Source of the DNA: Paenarthrobacter sp. JL.01a
GTDB lineage: Bacteria; Actinomycetota; Actinomycetes; Actinomycetales; Micrococcaceae
Assembly: GCF_025452095.1 (NCBI RefSeq)
Contig: NZ_CP104877.1
Span: forward strand, 1,054,001 to 1,118,000
Length of the DNA: 64,000 nucleotides
Direction of reading: 5' to 3'
In this document: piece after piece, positions 33,630 to 41,270 of the stretch
How the letters are laid out: each line of letters opens with the position of its first letter
How positions within the stretch are numbered: position 1 is the stretch's first letter
Position numbers and translations under genes: made by a program
The notes under the pieces: model-generated
Databases searched by the model: none
The model's input: only the letters and a program-made list of their open reading frames with translations
What the model was told of the DNA's origin: nothing

Positions 33630-34370
33630 TTAGCGCTGTACGAGTGTCATTTCAAAGCTGTAGGAGTCAGCGCGGTAGACGTGGTGTCCGGTTTCGACCA
33701 TGCGTCCGGTGTCATCAACCGCGGTGCGTTCCATAGTGACCAGGGCGGAGCCGACCTCGGCCTCGAGGAGGGGCGCCTGGTAGTCGTTGGCGATCATGGC
33801 GCCGATGCGTTGGGAAGCGAGCCGGAAGTTGACGCCGCCGCGGCGAAGGATGGCGTAGAGGCCTTCGCTGGCGAGCTGGGATTCATCCATGCTGGTGATG
33901 TCGTCCCGGACCCAGTTTTCCATGAGGGCCAAGGGCTTCCCGCCCACCTTGCGCAGTCGCGTGAAGTGGTAGACCTTGGACCCGGCAGGCAGTTGGAGGG
34001 CGGCGAGCGTTGCGGCGTCGGCTTCGACGTGGGAGAAGCTGAGGACCTCGGTAGTGGGCTTTTTGCCGTTGTTGCTGAGGTCGTCGTAGAGGCTGGAGAG
34101 TTCCAGCGGGCGGCGGACCTGGCTTGCCACAACCTGCGTTCCCACGCCGCGTTTGCGGACCAGCAGTCCCGCCCGGACCAGCTCGTCCATTGCTTTGCGC
34201 ATGGTTGGCCGGGACAGATTGAGCTGCGCTGCGAGGTCAATTTCGTTATCCAAACGGCTGCCGGGTTCCAGCACACCGCTGTGGATGGCGGCCTCGATGC
34301 CCTGTACTACCTGGTGGTAAAGGGGTACAGGGGACGAACGATCGATGCTGAGACTGAGTTGGTTCGTCAC
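33630..34370 (-). CDS. iolR: GntR family (HutC/UTRA) transcriptional regulator, likely iol repressor
   Basis: A 246-residue regulator. The N-terminal winged helix-turn-helix reads PLYHQVVQGIEAAIHSGVL, then LNLSRPTMRKAMDELVRAGL and LVRKRGVGTQV, the GntR signature. From about residue 95 the UTRA ligand domain follows (KVYHFTRLRKVGGKPLALMENWV), which marks the HutC subfamily. It is co-transcribed with iolB and divergent from the ABC importer. Palindrome-like TGWCAGGACA sites in the window fit a GntR operator, and this is the only GntR gene here. The ligand is probably an inositol intermediate. The symbol is used by analogy with GntR-type IolR of Corynebacterium. Confidence 0.85.
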   Translation of the reverse strand: MTNQLSLSIDRSSPVPLYHQVVQGIEAAIHSGVLEPGSRLDNEIDLAAQLNLSRPTMRKAMDELVRAGLLVRKRGVGTQVVASQVRRPLELSSLYDDLSNNGKKPTTEVLSFSHVEADAATLAALQLPAGSKVYHFTRLRKVGGKPLALMENWVRDDITSMDESQLASEGLYAILRRGGVNFRLASQRIGAMIANDYQAPLLEAEVGSALVTMERTAVDDTGRMVETGHHVYRADSYSFEMTLVQR

Positions 34371-34459
34371 TGGTTCCTCCTGGACGCCTGCTGAAGCCGG
34401 CGAGGAAGCAGGATGCGGCTCCTCTGCCGGATGGAAGGCTATGTCCGCTCATGTTCGCT

Positions 34460-34469
34460 TGATAGGACA
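34460..34469 (-). promoter_or_regulatory. Predicted IolR operator of its own gene
   Basis: TGATAGGACA on the plus strand, one change from TGACAGGACA. It is followed within 16 bases on the other side by GGACAT and GAACAT half-sites (34441-34456 read on the minus strand). Autoregulation is implied. Confidence 0.5.
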
Positions 34470-34577
34470 TACTGCCTTTTTCTGATAATAGCAGCCGGGT
34501 CGCGGCCGTCAAGGATGGGGTTCCGGGCAGCTCCCCTCTGGACATCTACACGAGGGGAGTACGTAAAAACATCCTAA

Positions 34578-34587
34578 TGTCAGGACA
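34578..34587 (+). promoter_or_regulatory. Predicted IolR operator of the ABC importer operon
   Basis: TGTCAGGACA is a perfect TGTC-NN-GACA palindrome 5 bases upstream of the -35 box TTGACA. It is the best-formed copy of the element in the window. Confidence 0.65.
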
Positions 34588-34688
34588 AACTATTGACAAA
34601 GTGTGAGGTCAGTCACCATGATCTGAGTAGTGGGGAGATCCGGATACGAGTCTCCGGACCCCTCAACCTGAAATCAAAGGAGATAACG

Positions 34689-35684
34689 GTGGCAAAATTC
34701 TCATGGCGCAAAGCGGCGGTCGTCGCTGCAGTGGTTCCCTTGGTGGCACTGAGCGCCTGCTCGAGCCAGGGCGGCAAGCCGGCGGATGCCGGCGGGGGAG
34801 CAGCTGCAGGCCAAGTGGCCAGCACCGACCGCATCAAAGTTGCCCTGATTACGCATGCTGCTGCAGGAGACACGTTCTGGGACATCGTCCGCAAGGGTGC
34901 GGAGGAAGCATCCGCCAAGGACAACGTGGAGCTCCTTTACACCAGTGATCCCGAGGCCGGTCGACAGGCGCAGCTGGTCCAGCAGGCCATTGACCAGAAG
35001 GTGGATGGCATCGCACTGACCCTGGCTACTCCGGATGCGTTGAAGGATGTCCTGAAGAAGGCCACCGATGCAGGCATTCCCGTAGTGAGCCTCAACGCCG
35101 GTGAATCAGTCTCGGCCCAGCTCGGCGCCTTCACCCACTTCGGTTCCAACGAACAACTCGCTGGCGAAGCCGTTGGTACCCGGCTTGCGGCCGAAGGCTA
35201 CAAGCACCCCGTGTGCGTCATCCAACAGCAGGGTCACGTGGGCCTGGAAGCCCGTTGCGCCGGCGTGAAGGCCAAGGTTCCCGCCACTGAGATCCTCTAC
35301 GTTGACGGCAAGGACATGACCGCGGTGCAGTCCACGGCAACTGCCAAGCTCCAGGCGGCCAAGGACGCCGACGTGATCATCGGACTCGGTGCTCCGATCA
35401 CGCTGACCTTGCTCAAGTCGGTTTCCGATGCCGGAAGCTCCGCCAAGGTAGCCAGCTTCGACCTCAACGCCGACCTCGCGCAGAAGATCGTGGACGGAGC
35501 GGTGATCTTCACCGTCGATCAGCAGCCGTGGCTCCAGGGCTACATGTCCGTTGATTCCCTGTGGCAGGCAAAGCGCGGAGGCTTCAAGATCGGCGGCGGC
35601 CAGCCCGTCCTGACCGGTCCCACCATCGTGGACAAGTCCAACGCTACCGACGTCCTCAAGTTCGCCCAGCAGGGCGTTCGCTAG
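34689..35684 (+). CDS. Sugar ABC transporter substrate-binding lipoprotein
   Basis: A 331-residue periplasmic-type binding protein of the ribose/xylose class (Peripla_BP_4). The lipoprotein signal is MAKFSWRKAA, a hydrophobic core, then lipobox LVALSAC, with Cys near residue 24. The mature protein has the fold's usual motifs: VALITHAAAGDTFWDIVRKG, VDGIALTLATPDAL, GIPVVSLNAGES and ADVIIGLGAP. It captures a sugar or cyclitol for the permease and ATPase that follow. In this iol context, myo-inositol or a relative is likely. Start GTG 34689 has AAAGGAGAT upstream; the frame reading from 34593 is rejected. Confidence 0.92.
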   Translation: MAKFSWRKAAVVAAVVPLVALSACSSQGGKPADAGGGAAAGQVASTDRIKVALITHAAAGDTFWDIVRKGAEEASAKDNVELLYTSDPEAGRQAQLVQQAIDQKVDGIALTLATPDALKDVLKKATDAGIPVVSLNAGESVSAQLGAFTHFGSNEQLAGEAVGTRLAAEGYKHPVCVIQQQGHVGLEARCAGVKAKVPATEILYVDGKDMTAVQSTATAKLQAAKDADVIIGLGAPITLTLLKSVSDAGSSAKVASFDLNADLAQKIVDGAVIFTVDQQPWLQGYMSVDSLWQAKRGGFKIGGGQPVLTGPTIVDKSNATDVLKFAQQGVR

Positions 35685-35694
35685 ATCCCGGCAT

Positions 35695-35728
35695 CAGGCT
35701 GCGCGGCGGATGGCCGCCGCGCAGCCTG
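35695..35728 (+). other. Intercistronic hairpin between binding protein and permease
   Basis: CAGGCTGCGCGGCGG (35695-35709) pairs perfectly over 15 bp with 35714-35728, with a 4-base loop and no T-tract. It lies 10 bases after the binding-protein stop. Such stable hairpins usually protect the upstream message from 3' decay, so the binding protein is made in excess over the permease. Confidence 0.8.
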
Positions 35729-35748
35729 GACAACAAGGAGTCACTCCC

Positions 35749-36801
35749 ATGGCAAACACAGCAACCCTGCCGCCGGCGACATCGCCTGGTGATGAACGGG
35801 TAGGCCGACGCAACCCCTTCCAAAAATTCCTCGCCAGGCCCGAGGTCGGTGCCCTCGTAGGTGCAGTGGTCCTGTTCATCTTCTTCGCCTCCGTCTCGCA
35901 GACGTTCACCCAACCAAATGCGCTGGCTACCGTCCTGTACGGCTCCTCGACCATCGGCATCATGGCGGTCGGTGTTTCGCTGCTGATGATCGGCGGCGAG
36001 TTCGACCTCTCCACCGGCGTAGCCGTGATCTCGTCCGCGCTGACGGCCTCGCTCTTCAGCTGGAACTTCTCTCTGAACGCATGGGTGGGCGTTGCTTTGG
36101 CCCTGGTGGTCTCGCTGGGCATTGGTTTCATCAACGGCTGGATCCTGGTCAAGACCAAGCTCCCCAGCTTTATTGTCACGCTGGCGACCTTCCTGATGCT
36201 GACCGGTCTCAACCTGGCATTGACCCGACTCATCGGTGGCAGTGTCTCTTCCCCGTCCATCTCCAAGCTTGATGGCTTCGAATCGGCGCGTGCGGTTTTC
36301 GCCTCCTCCATCAGCATTGGCGGCGTGGAAGTGAAGATCACGGTGTTCTTCTGGATTGTCCTGGTCCTGGTTGCTTCCTGGGTGCTGCTGCGCACCCGCG
36401 TCGGCAACTGGATCTTCGCCGTGGGCGGCGATGCCAACGCTGCCCGCGCAGTAGGTGTCCCGGTCACCAAAACCAAGATCGGCCTGTTCATGGCTGTGGG
36501 TTTCTGCGGCTGGATCCTGGGCATGCACAATCTCTTCGCCTTCGATGCCGTGCAGTCCGGTGAAGGTGTTGGCAACGAGTTCCTTTACATCATTGCGGCG
36601 GTCATCGGTGGCTGCCTCCTGACCGGCGGCTACGGCTCAGCAGTAGGCGGCGCTATCGGCGCCTTCATCTTCGGCATGGCCAACAAGGGCATTGTGTACG
36701 CACAATGGAACCCGGACTGGTTCAAGTTCTTCCTGGGCTTGATGCTCCTGCTGGCAACCATCGTCAACCTCATCGTCAAACGCCGGGCAGAGCTGAAGTA
36801 A
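35749..36801 (+). CDS. Sugar ABC transporter permease
   Basis: A 350-residue permease of the RbsC/XylH type (BPD_transp_2), with about ten membrane helices. The family motif is TIGIMAVGVSLLMIGGEFDLSTGV near residues 75-98 (split here as GVSLLMIGGEFDLS), and the coupling region is AVGGDANAARAVGVPV. It dimerises in the membrane and works with the ATPase downstream. The frame opens at 35710, but ATG 35749 has AAGGAGTC before it. Confidence 0.93.
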   Translation: MANTATLPPATSPGDERVGRRNPFQKFLARPEVGALVGAVVLFIFFASVSQTFTQPNALATVLYGSSTIGIMAVGVSLLMIGGEFDLSTGVAVISSALTASLFSWNFSLNAWVGVALALVVSLGIGFINGWILVKTKLPSFIVTLATFLMLTGLNLALTRLIGGSVSSPSISKLDGFESARAVFASSISIGGVEVKITVFFWIVLVLVASWVLLRTRVGNWIFAVGGDANAARAVGVPVTKTKIGLFMAVGFCGWILGMHNLFAFDAVQSGEGVGNEFLYIIAAVIGGCLLTGGYGSAVGGAIGAFIFGMANKGIVYAQWNPDWFKFFLGLMLLLATIVNLIVKRRAELK

Positions 36802-36813
36802 GGGGCCGGAACC

Positions 36814-37740
36814 ATGAACGCACAACAGATCGACCAGCAGACCCTGCTGAAAGACGAGAAGGACCCCTTGACGCACACACCAGTGCATCTGCTCTCACTC
36901 GATGGTGTAGGTAAGCACTACGGCAACATCATCGCGCTGCGGGACGTGACCATGGCCGTGGACAATGGCCGAGTCACCTGTGTCCTTGGCGATAACGGTG
37001 CCGGCAAGTCCACCCTGATCAAGATCATCGCCGGACTCCACCAGCACGATGAGGGCACGTTGAACGTGATGGGGGATGCCAGGAAGTTCAACTCACCCAG
37101 GGACGCCCTCGACGCCGGTATTGCCACCGTTTACCAGGACCTCGCCGTGGTCCCGTTGATGCCCATCTGGCGGAACTTCTTCCTCGGTTCGGAGTTAACC
37201 AGCGGTTTCGGCCCGTTCAAGAGCATGGATGTCCAGAAGATGAAGGACATCACCAAGAAGGAACTTGCTGACATGGGCATCGACCTGCGCGATGTGGAGC
37301 AGCCCATCGGCCAGCTCTCCGGCGGTGAACGCCAGTGCGTCGCCATCGCCCGTGCAGTGTACTTCGGCGCCAAGGTCCTGATCCTCGACGAACCGACGGC
37401 CGCGCTGGGAGTCAAGCAGTCCGGCGTCGTCCTTCGCTACATCCTGCAGGCGCGCGACCGGGGCCTGGGCGTCATCTTCATTACCCACAACCCGCACCAC
37501 GCCTATCCCGTCGGTGACCGGTTCCTGCTGCTCAAGCGCGGCAAATCGATCGGTTACTACGACAAGAAGGACATCAGCCTCGATGAGCTGACGGCGCAGA
37601 TGGCCGGCGGTGCGGAGCTGGCCGAGTTGGCCCATGAACTGGAGCAGCTGGGCGGACACTCGGCTGCATTGGAGGAAGTCAAAGCCGAGGTCGCGGACGT
37701 CGCAGAGGCTGCCCCGGAGGCAAGCTCAAAGCGCCACTAG
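36814..37740 (+). CDS. Sugar ABC transporter ATP-binding protein (single domain)
   Basis: A 308-residue ATPase energising the importer. Walker A is GDNGAGKST near residue 59. The signature is [14 protein letters not shown], Walker B is [12 protein letters not shown] and the switch His is in [12 protein letters not shown]. Unlike RbsA/XylG (about 500 residues, two domains), it has a single ATPase domain, as in FrcA-type systems, so a homodimer is expected. The C-terminal tail of about 60 residues is Glu/Ala-rich. It ends at a perfect hairpin. Confidence 0.93.
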   Translation: MNAQQIDQQTLLKDEKDPLTHTPVHLLSLDGVGKHYGNIIALRDVTMAVDNGRVTCVLGDNGAGKSTLIKIIAGLHQHDEGTLNVMGDARKFNSPRDALDAGIATVYQDLAVVPLMPIWRNFFLGSELTSGFGPFKSMDVQKMKDITKKELADMGIDLRDVEQPIGQLSGGERQCVAIARAVYFGAKVLILDEPTAALGVKQSGVVLRYILQARDRGLGVIFITHNPHHAYPVGDRFLLLKRGKSIGYYDKKDISLDELTAQMAGGAELAELAHELEQLGGHSAALEEVKAEVADVAEAAPEASSKRH

Positions 37741-37755
37741 GCTTTCTTCGCGGAT

Positions 37756-37790
37756 CTCTGCCCGGAGCCCCTCAGTGGCTCCGGGCAGAG
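37756..37790. terminator. Terminator between the importer operon and the LacI gene
   Basis: CTCTGCCCGGAGCC (37756-37769) pairs perfectly with GGCTCCGGGCAGAG (37777-37790) around a 7-base loop. It sits between two converging genes. Confidence 0.85.
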
Positions 37791-37809
37791 CCGTATCCAG
37801 CCCAGGTTT

Positions 37810-38880
37810 TCAGCCTCGAATGGATGTGGTTCCGCGCAGCACCAATGCAGGTTCGATCAGCGTCTGCTCGGGTTGGAGGGCGGGATCCTCGATCCTTGCC
37901 AGCAGCCTGCGGGCGGTAGCCACGCCCACGAGGTCGCTTCGATTGTCTATTGAGGTGAGGTCCAGATAACGCGACTTCGCCAGGGGCGAGTTGTCGTAGC
38001 CGATCACCGATACATCGTTCGGAGCTGAGAGACCGCGCGCCTTGAGCGCGGCGAACGCGCCGACCGCCATGGTGTCGTTGGCTGCGAAGATCGCGGTTGT
38101 CTCCGGGTGGCTGTCCAGGAGTCGGATGGCTGCCTGATAGCCGTCCTCTTCCGACGTGCCAGGTGACTGGCTGATCACAGGTTCGACGCCGGCCGTCTCC
38201 ACCGCGCGCAGGAAACCGGCCCGGCGGTGTGCGGAGGCGCCGTCGGAACCTGAGAGGTGACCGATGCGGAGATGACCCAACTCCAACAGGTGGTTCGCGG
38301 CCAGGGTGCCCCCGCCGTCGTCGTCGTTGGTGATCAGGTCCGCGCCATCCGGAACGCCGTTGCGCCACCCGGCCACCGCCGTGGGCACCCGGATTCCGGA
38401 CAGCATGGCATCGCTGGGCTCGGCGGCGAGCGTCAAAGCGTCCACGTGCATGGCCAGTAGCCCGTCGGTGGCTTCCTTGATGCGGTTCTCGCCAGGGCGG
38501 GAGTCGGCGAGCATCACCTGGTAGCCGAGGTCGGACAAGATCGATTCCATGCCGCGCAGGAGGTCGACGAACCACGGGTTCCGGTAGTCGTCGATGACCA
38601 GGCCGATGCTTTTGGTGCGGCTGCTGGCAAGAGTGGTTGCGGCGCGGCTGGGGCGGTAGCCGAGGTCGGAGATCGCTTTTTGTACGGCTCCCCGGCGCTT
38701 TTCGCTGATCCTTTCGGGGGCCTTGAGGTAGAGGGAAACCAACGACGGCGAGACACCGGCGTGTGAGGCGACGTCGTAGAGGGTGGGCCTCTTGCCCAGG
38801 GGGCTGTTGTGCGTTTCGGGGCTTTTCAAGGGATCTTCGTTGCCTTTCGTTCCTGCTTTCGAGGATAACCTCTGGAACAT
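37810..38880 (-). CDS. LacI family transcriptional regulator
   Basis: A 356-residue regulator. The N-terminal helix-turn-helix is TLYDVASHAGVSPSLVSLYLK near residues 33-53, split as TLYDVASHAGVSPSLV and then SLYLKAPERIS, the LacI signature. A periplasmic-binding-protein-like ligand domain follows (SIGLVIDDYRNPWFVDLL, then IFAANDTMAVGAFAALK). It is divergent from the dehydrogenase/isomerase operon at 38.99 kb, and a perfect 14-bp palindrome between them fits its operator. The stated ATG abuts the divergent -35 box. A TTG about 17 codons in, after GAAAGG, is an alternative start. Confidence 0.88.
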   Translation of the reverse strand: MFQRLSSKAGTKGNEDPLKSPETHNSPLGKRPTLYDVASHAGVSPSLVSLYLKAPERISEKRRGAVQKAISDLGYRPSRAATTLASSRTKSIGLVIDDYRNPWFVDLLRGMESILSDLGYQVMLADSRPGENRIKEATDGLLAMHVDALTLAAEPSDAMLSGIRVPTAVAGWRNGVPDGADLITNDDDGGGTLAANHLLELGHLRIGHLSGSDGASAHRRAGFLRAVETAGVEPVISQSPGTSEEDGYQAAIRLLDSHPETTAIFAANDTMAVGAFAALKARGLSAPNDVSVIGYDNSPLAKSRYLDLTSIDNRSDLVGVATARRLLARIEDPALQPEQTLIEPALVLRGTTSIRG

Positions 38881-38908
38881 TGACAGGACATATGGACATG
38901 GCTACGAT
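38880..38908 (+). promoter_or_regulatory. Promoter with embedded IolR operator for the dehydrogenase operon
   Basis: TTGACA (38880-38885), 17 bases, TACGAT (38903-38908). The element TGACAGGACA (38881-38890) overlaps the -35 box, so the GntR regulator would compete with RNA polymerase directly. Confidence 0.7.
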
Positions 38909-38924
38909 CGATCCAAGCGCACAA

Positions 38925-38938
38925 TTGTAGCGCTACAA
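38925..38938. promoter_or_regulatory. Predicted LacI-family operator
   Basis: TTGTAGCGCTACAA is a perfect 14-bp palindrome with the central CG step typical of LacI/GalR operators. It lies about 17 bases downstream of the -10 box and 49 bases before the ATG at 38987, where a bound repressor would block transcription. Confidence 0.7.
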
Positions 38939-38986
38939 AATTGCCGACAGTGCTCACGCTGCGGCGACATTTCAAAGGAGAAATCA

Positions 38987-40174
38987 ATGGCTGAAAGCCT
39001 CGGCGTCGCCGTCATCGGCGCAGGCATGGCCGGCAAGGCCCACGCTGCCGCCTACCGTGCGGCCTCTGCCCTCTACAGCCCCGTACTGCCCCCATTGCGC
39101 CTCGTGTCGATCGCGGATGTCAATGCCGAATTCGGCTCCCTGGCCGCTCGGCGCTTCGGATACGAACGCAGCGACACCTCCTGGCAGGCCATTGCGGAGG
39201 CTGACGACATCGACGTGGTCAGCGTGGTCATCGCCAACTCACTCCACCGCGAAGTGGTTGAAGGGCTGTTGGCTGCCGGCAAGCATGTTCTGTGTGAGAA
39301 GCCGCTCAGTGACACCATCGCCGACGCGCAGGCCATGGCTGATGCTGCCCGGTCCGCCGAAGCCCGGGGGACCTTGGCCCGTATCGGATTCACGTTCCGA
39401 CGGACCCCTGGCATTGCCTACATCCGGGATCTCATCCGCAATGGAACCCTGGGTAACGTCCTGCACTTCAGCGGCCGCTATTGGACGGACTATGGCGTCA
39501 GCCCCGCCGCTCCCATGAGCTGGCGCTACAAGGGTGGGCCGGGCTCCGGTGCGCTCGCCGATGTCGGAAGCCATCTGACCTATATCTCCGAATTCCTGTG
39601 CGGCGACATCCAATCCGTCAGTGGAGGTCGTCTGGTCACCTCGATCGACAAGCGCCCGCTGCCACTGAGTGCCGTGATGGGACACGACCACGTGGCCGTG
39701 TCCGACACCTTTGAAGCCGTGGAAAATGATGACTACGCGGCCTTCAATGCCGGGTTCGCCAGCGGAGCGGGCAGCTTTGAGGTCTCACGTGTTGCCGCAG
39801 GGCATGCGAACAGCCTGCAGTTCGAGGTGTTCTGCGAGAACGGCGGCGCCAAATTCGACCAGCGCCGCCCTTCTGAGATCCAGTTGTTCCTGAACGACGA
39901 AGCGGGCCTGCAGAACGGCTACCGGCAAGTCATTCTGGGCCCAGGGCACCCTTACATTTCGGGAGGCCTTGCCATGGACGCCCCGGAAGTGGGTTTCGGT
40001 CAGAACGATGCCTTCGGCTACCAGGCCCGGGCGTTCCTCGAAGAAGTCGCAGGGCTGCCCGAAGCGGAGTCACTGCCTCGCTGTGCAACCTTCGACGAGG
40101 GCGTTCGCAACATGGAACTCCTCGGTGCTGTTGCCGAGTCCGCCCTTAACAACGGAAAGAAGATCACACTATGA
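38987..40174 (+). CDS. Gfo/Idh/MocA family oxidoreductase
   Basis: A 395-residue NAD(P)-dependent dehydrogenase. The Rossmann motif is VAVIGAGMAGKAHAAAY near residue 7, the EKP motif is in VLCEKPLSDTIAD, and the substrate domain includes GFTFRRTPGIAYIRDLI and DVGSHLTYISEFL. It is longer than iolG and has a different active-site layout, so the substrate probably differs: another inositol isomer, a sugar or a glucuronide. AAAGGAG precedes the ATG at 38987. The frame upstream of it is not coding. It is coupled by an ATGA overlap to the isomerase. Confidence 0.9.
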   Translation: MAESLGVAVIGAGMAGKAHAAAYRAASALYSPVLPPLRLVSIADVNAEFGSLAARRFGYERSDTSWQAIAEADDIDVVSVVIANSLHREVVEGLLAAGKHVLCEKPLSDTIADAQAMADAARSAEARGTLARIGFTFRRTPGIAYIRDLIRNGTLGNVLHFSGRYWTDYGVSPAAPMSWRYKGGPGSGALADVGSHLTYISEFLCGDIQSVSGGRLVTSIDKRPLPLSAVMGHDHVAVSDTFEAVENDDYAAFNAGFASGAGSFEVSRVAAGHANSLQFEVFCENGGAKFDQRRPSEIQLFLNDEAGLQNGYRQVILGPGHPYISGGLAMDAPEVGFGQNDAFGYQARAFLEEVAGLPEAESLPRCATFDEGVRNMELLGAVAESALNNGKKITL

Positions 40175-41190
40175 AACTCGGTGTCTACAACGCCATCCTG
40201 CATGACCGGTCCTTGCCGGAGGCCTTGAAGGTCATTGCTGACCTGGGGCTGACTGGAATCGAAATCAATACCGGAGGGTTCCTTCCGGCGGTGCATGTGC
40301 CCACTATGGACGACATCCTGGTGTCGGATGCTGCCAGGGACGATTACCTGGGCCTCTTCGAAGGCACTGGGGTCTCTATCGCCGGCTTGAACTGCAATGG
40401 AAACCCCCTGCATCCGCGTCGGGAGATCGGTGAGAGGCATGCCGAAGACATCCGCCGCTCCATCCGACTGGCCCGCAGGCTGGGGCAGGATCGCGTCGTG
40501 ACCATGTCTGGACTGCCCGGCGGCGAACCCGGTGCCACGGTGGTGAACTGGGTAGTCAACGCCTGGAACTCTGCGGCACTGGACGTACTGGACTTTCAGT
40601 GGGGCGTGGCGGCGGAATTCTGGAAGGAAATTGACCGGCTGGCCGCCGATCACGGGGTAAAAGTGGCCCTGGAGTTGCACCCGCAGAACATCGTGTTCAA
40701 CACGGCCGATGTCTACAGGCTCATCGAACTCACGGGCGCCACGCATGTGGGCGTGGAGCTGGATGCCTCGCACCTGTTCTGGCAGCAAATGGACCCGGTG
40801 GCTGTGGTCCGGGAACTTGGGTCGCTGGTGTTCCAGGCTGCCGCGAAGGACGTTCGCGTGAACACGGGCAACGCTGCTTTGTATGGGGTCCTGGACAACA
40901 GCTTCAGGCGGTTGTCACCCGAGGAGGACCGGACCAACCTTGGCGGAGACGAATGGGCCAACGAATGGCCGAAGAACTCAGCCTGGGACTTTGTTGCCCT
41001 GGGGCGCGGCCACGACACCTCCTACTGGGCCGAGTTCCTCCGCGCGCTTCACGACGTGGATCCGGACATGCTGGTCAACATCGAACACGAGGATGTATCC
41101 CTTGGCCGGATCGAGGGTCTTGAGGTTGCGGCGAAGGTATTGCGCGAGGCGGACGCGGCTCTCGAGACGACGTTGGGTGCGAATGTTTGA
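40171..41190 (+). CDS. Sugar phosphate isomerase/epimerase (TIM barrel)
   Basis: A 339-residue xylose-isomerase-like TIM barrel. Metal-binding stretches are seen as LTGIEINTGGF, VALELHPQNIVFN, GVELDASHLFWQ and MLVNIEHEDVSLG. Insertions make it longer than IolE or IolH. Its ATG overlaps the stop of the dehydrogenase upstream, so the pair likely oxidises and then isomerises or epimerises the same compound. Known relatives act on ketose or keto-inositol compounds; the specific substrate is not known. Confidence 0.87.
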   Translation: MKLGVYNAILHDRSLPEALKVIADLGLTGIEINTGGFLPAVHVPTMDDILVSDAARDDYLGLFEGTGVSIAGLNCNGNPLHPRREIGERHAEDIRRSIRLARRLGQDRVVTMSGLPGGEPGATVVNWVVNAWNSAALDVLDFQWGVAAEFWKEIDRLAADHGVKVALELHPQNIVFNTADVYRLIELTGATHVGVELDASHLFWQQMDPVAVVRELGSLVFQAAAKDVRVNTGNAALYGVLDNSFRRLSPEEDRTNLGGDEWANEWPKNSAWDFVALGRGHDTSYWAEFLRALHDVDPDMLVNIEHEDVSLGRIEGLEVAAKVLREADAALETTLGANV

Positions 41191-41216
41191 CAGGACAAAC
41201 TGACAAGCTTTAGTGT
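41187..41216 (+). promoter_or_regulatory. Promoter with embedded IolR operator of the second dehydrogenase
   Basis: TTGACA (41187-41192), 18 bases, TAGTGT (41211-41216). The element TGACAGGACA (41188-41197), in the context TTTGACAGGACAAA, overlaps the -35 box and starts inside the upstream stop codon. Confidence 0.7.
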
Positions 41217-41270
41217 CGCATCAGGAATTTTCCCAAGAAAACAACTTCTGCTGCAGTGACGGAGACAGAA

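Larger units (their letters stand above)
34371..34688. promoter_or_regulatory. Divergent control region between the GntR regulator and the ABC importer
   Basis: 318 bases with no gene. Two predicted IolR operators lie here, one facing each way. On the minus strand, TTATCA, 18 nt, TATCAA is a possible promoter for the regulator and overlaps its operator. On the plus strand, TTGACA (34593-34598), 18 nt, CATGAT (34617-34622) is a likely promoter for the importer, leaving a leader of about 60 bases. AAAGGAG precedes the importer GTG. Confidence 0.6.
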
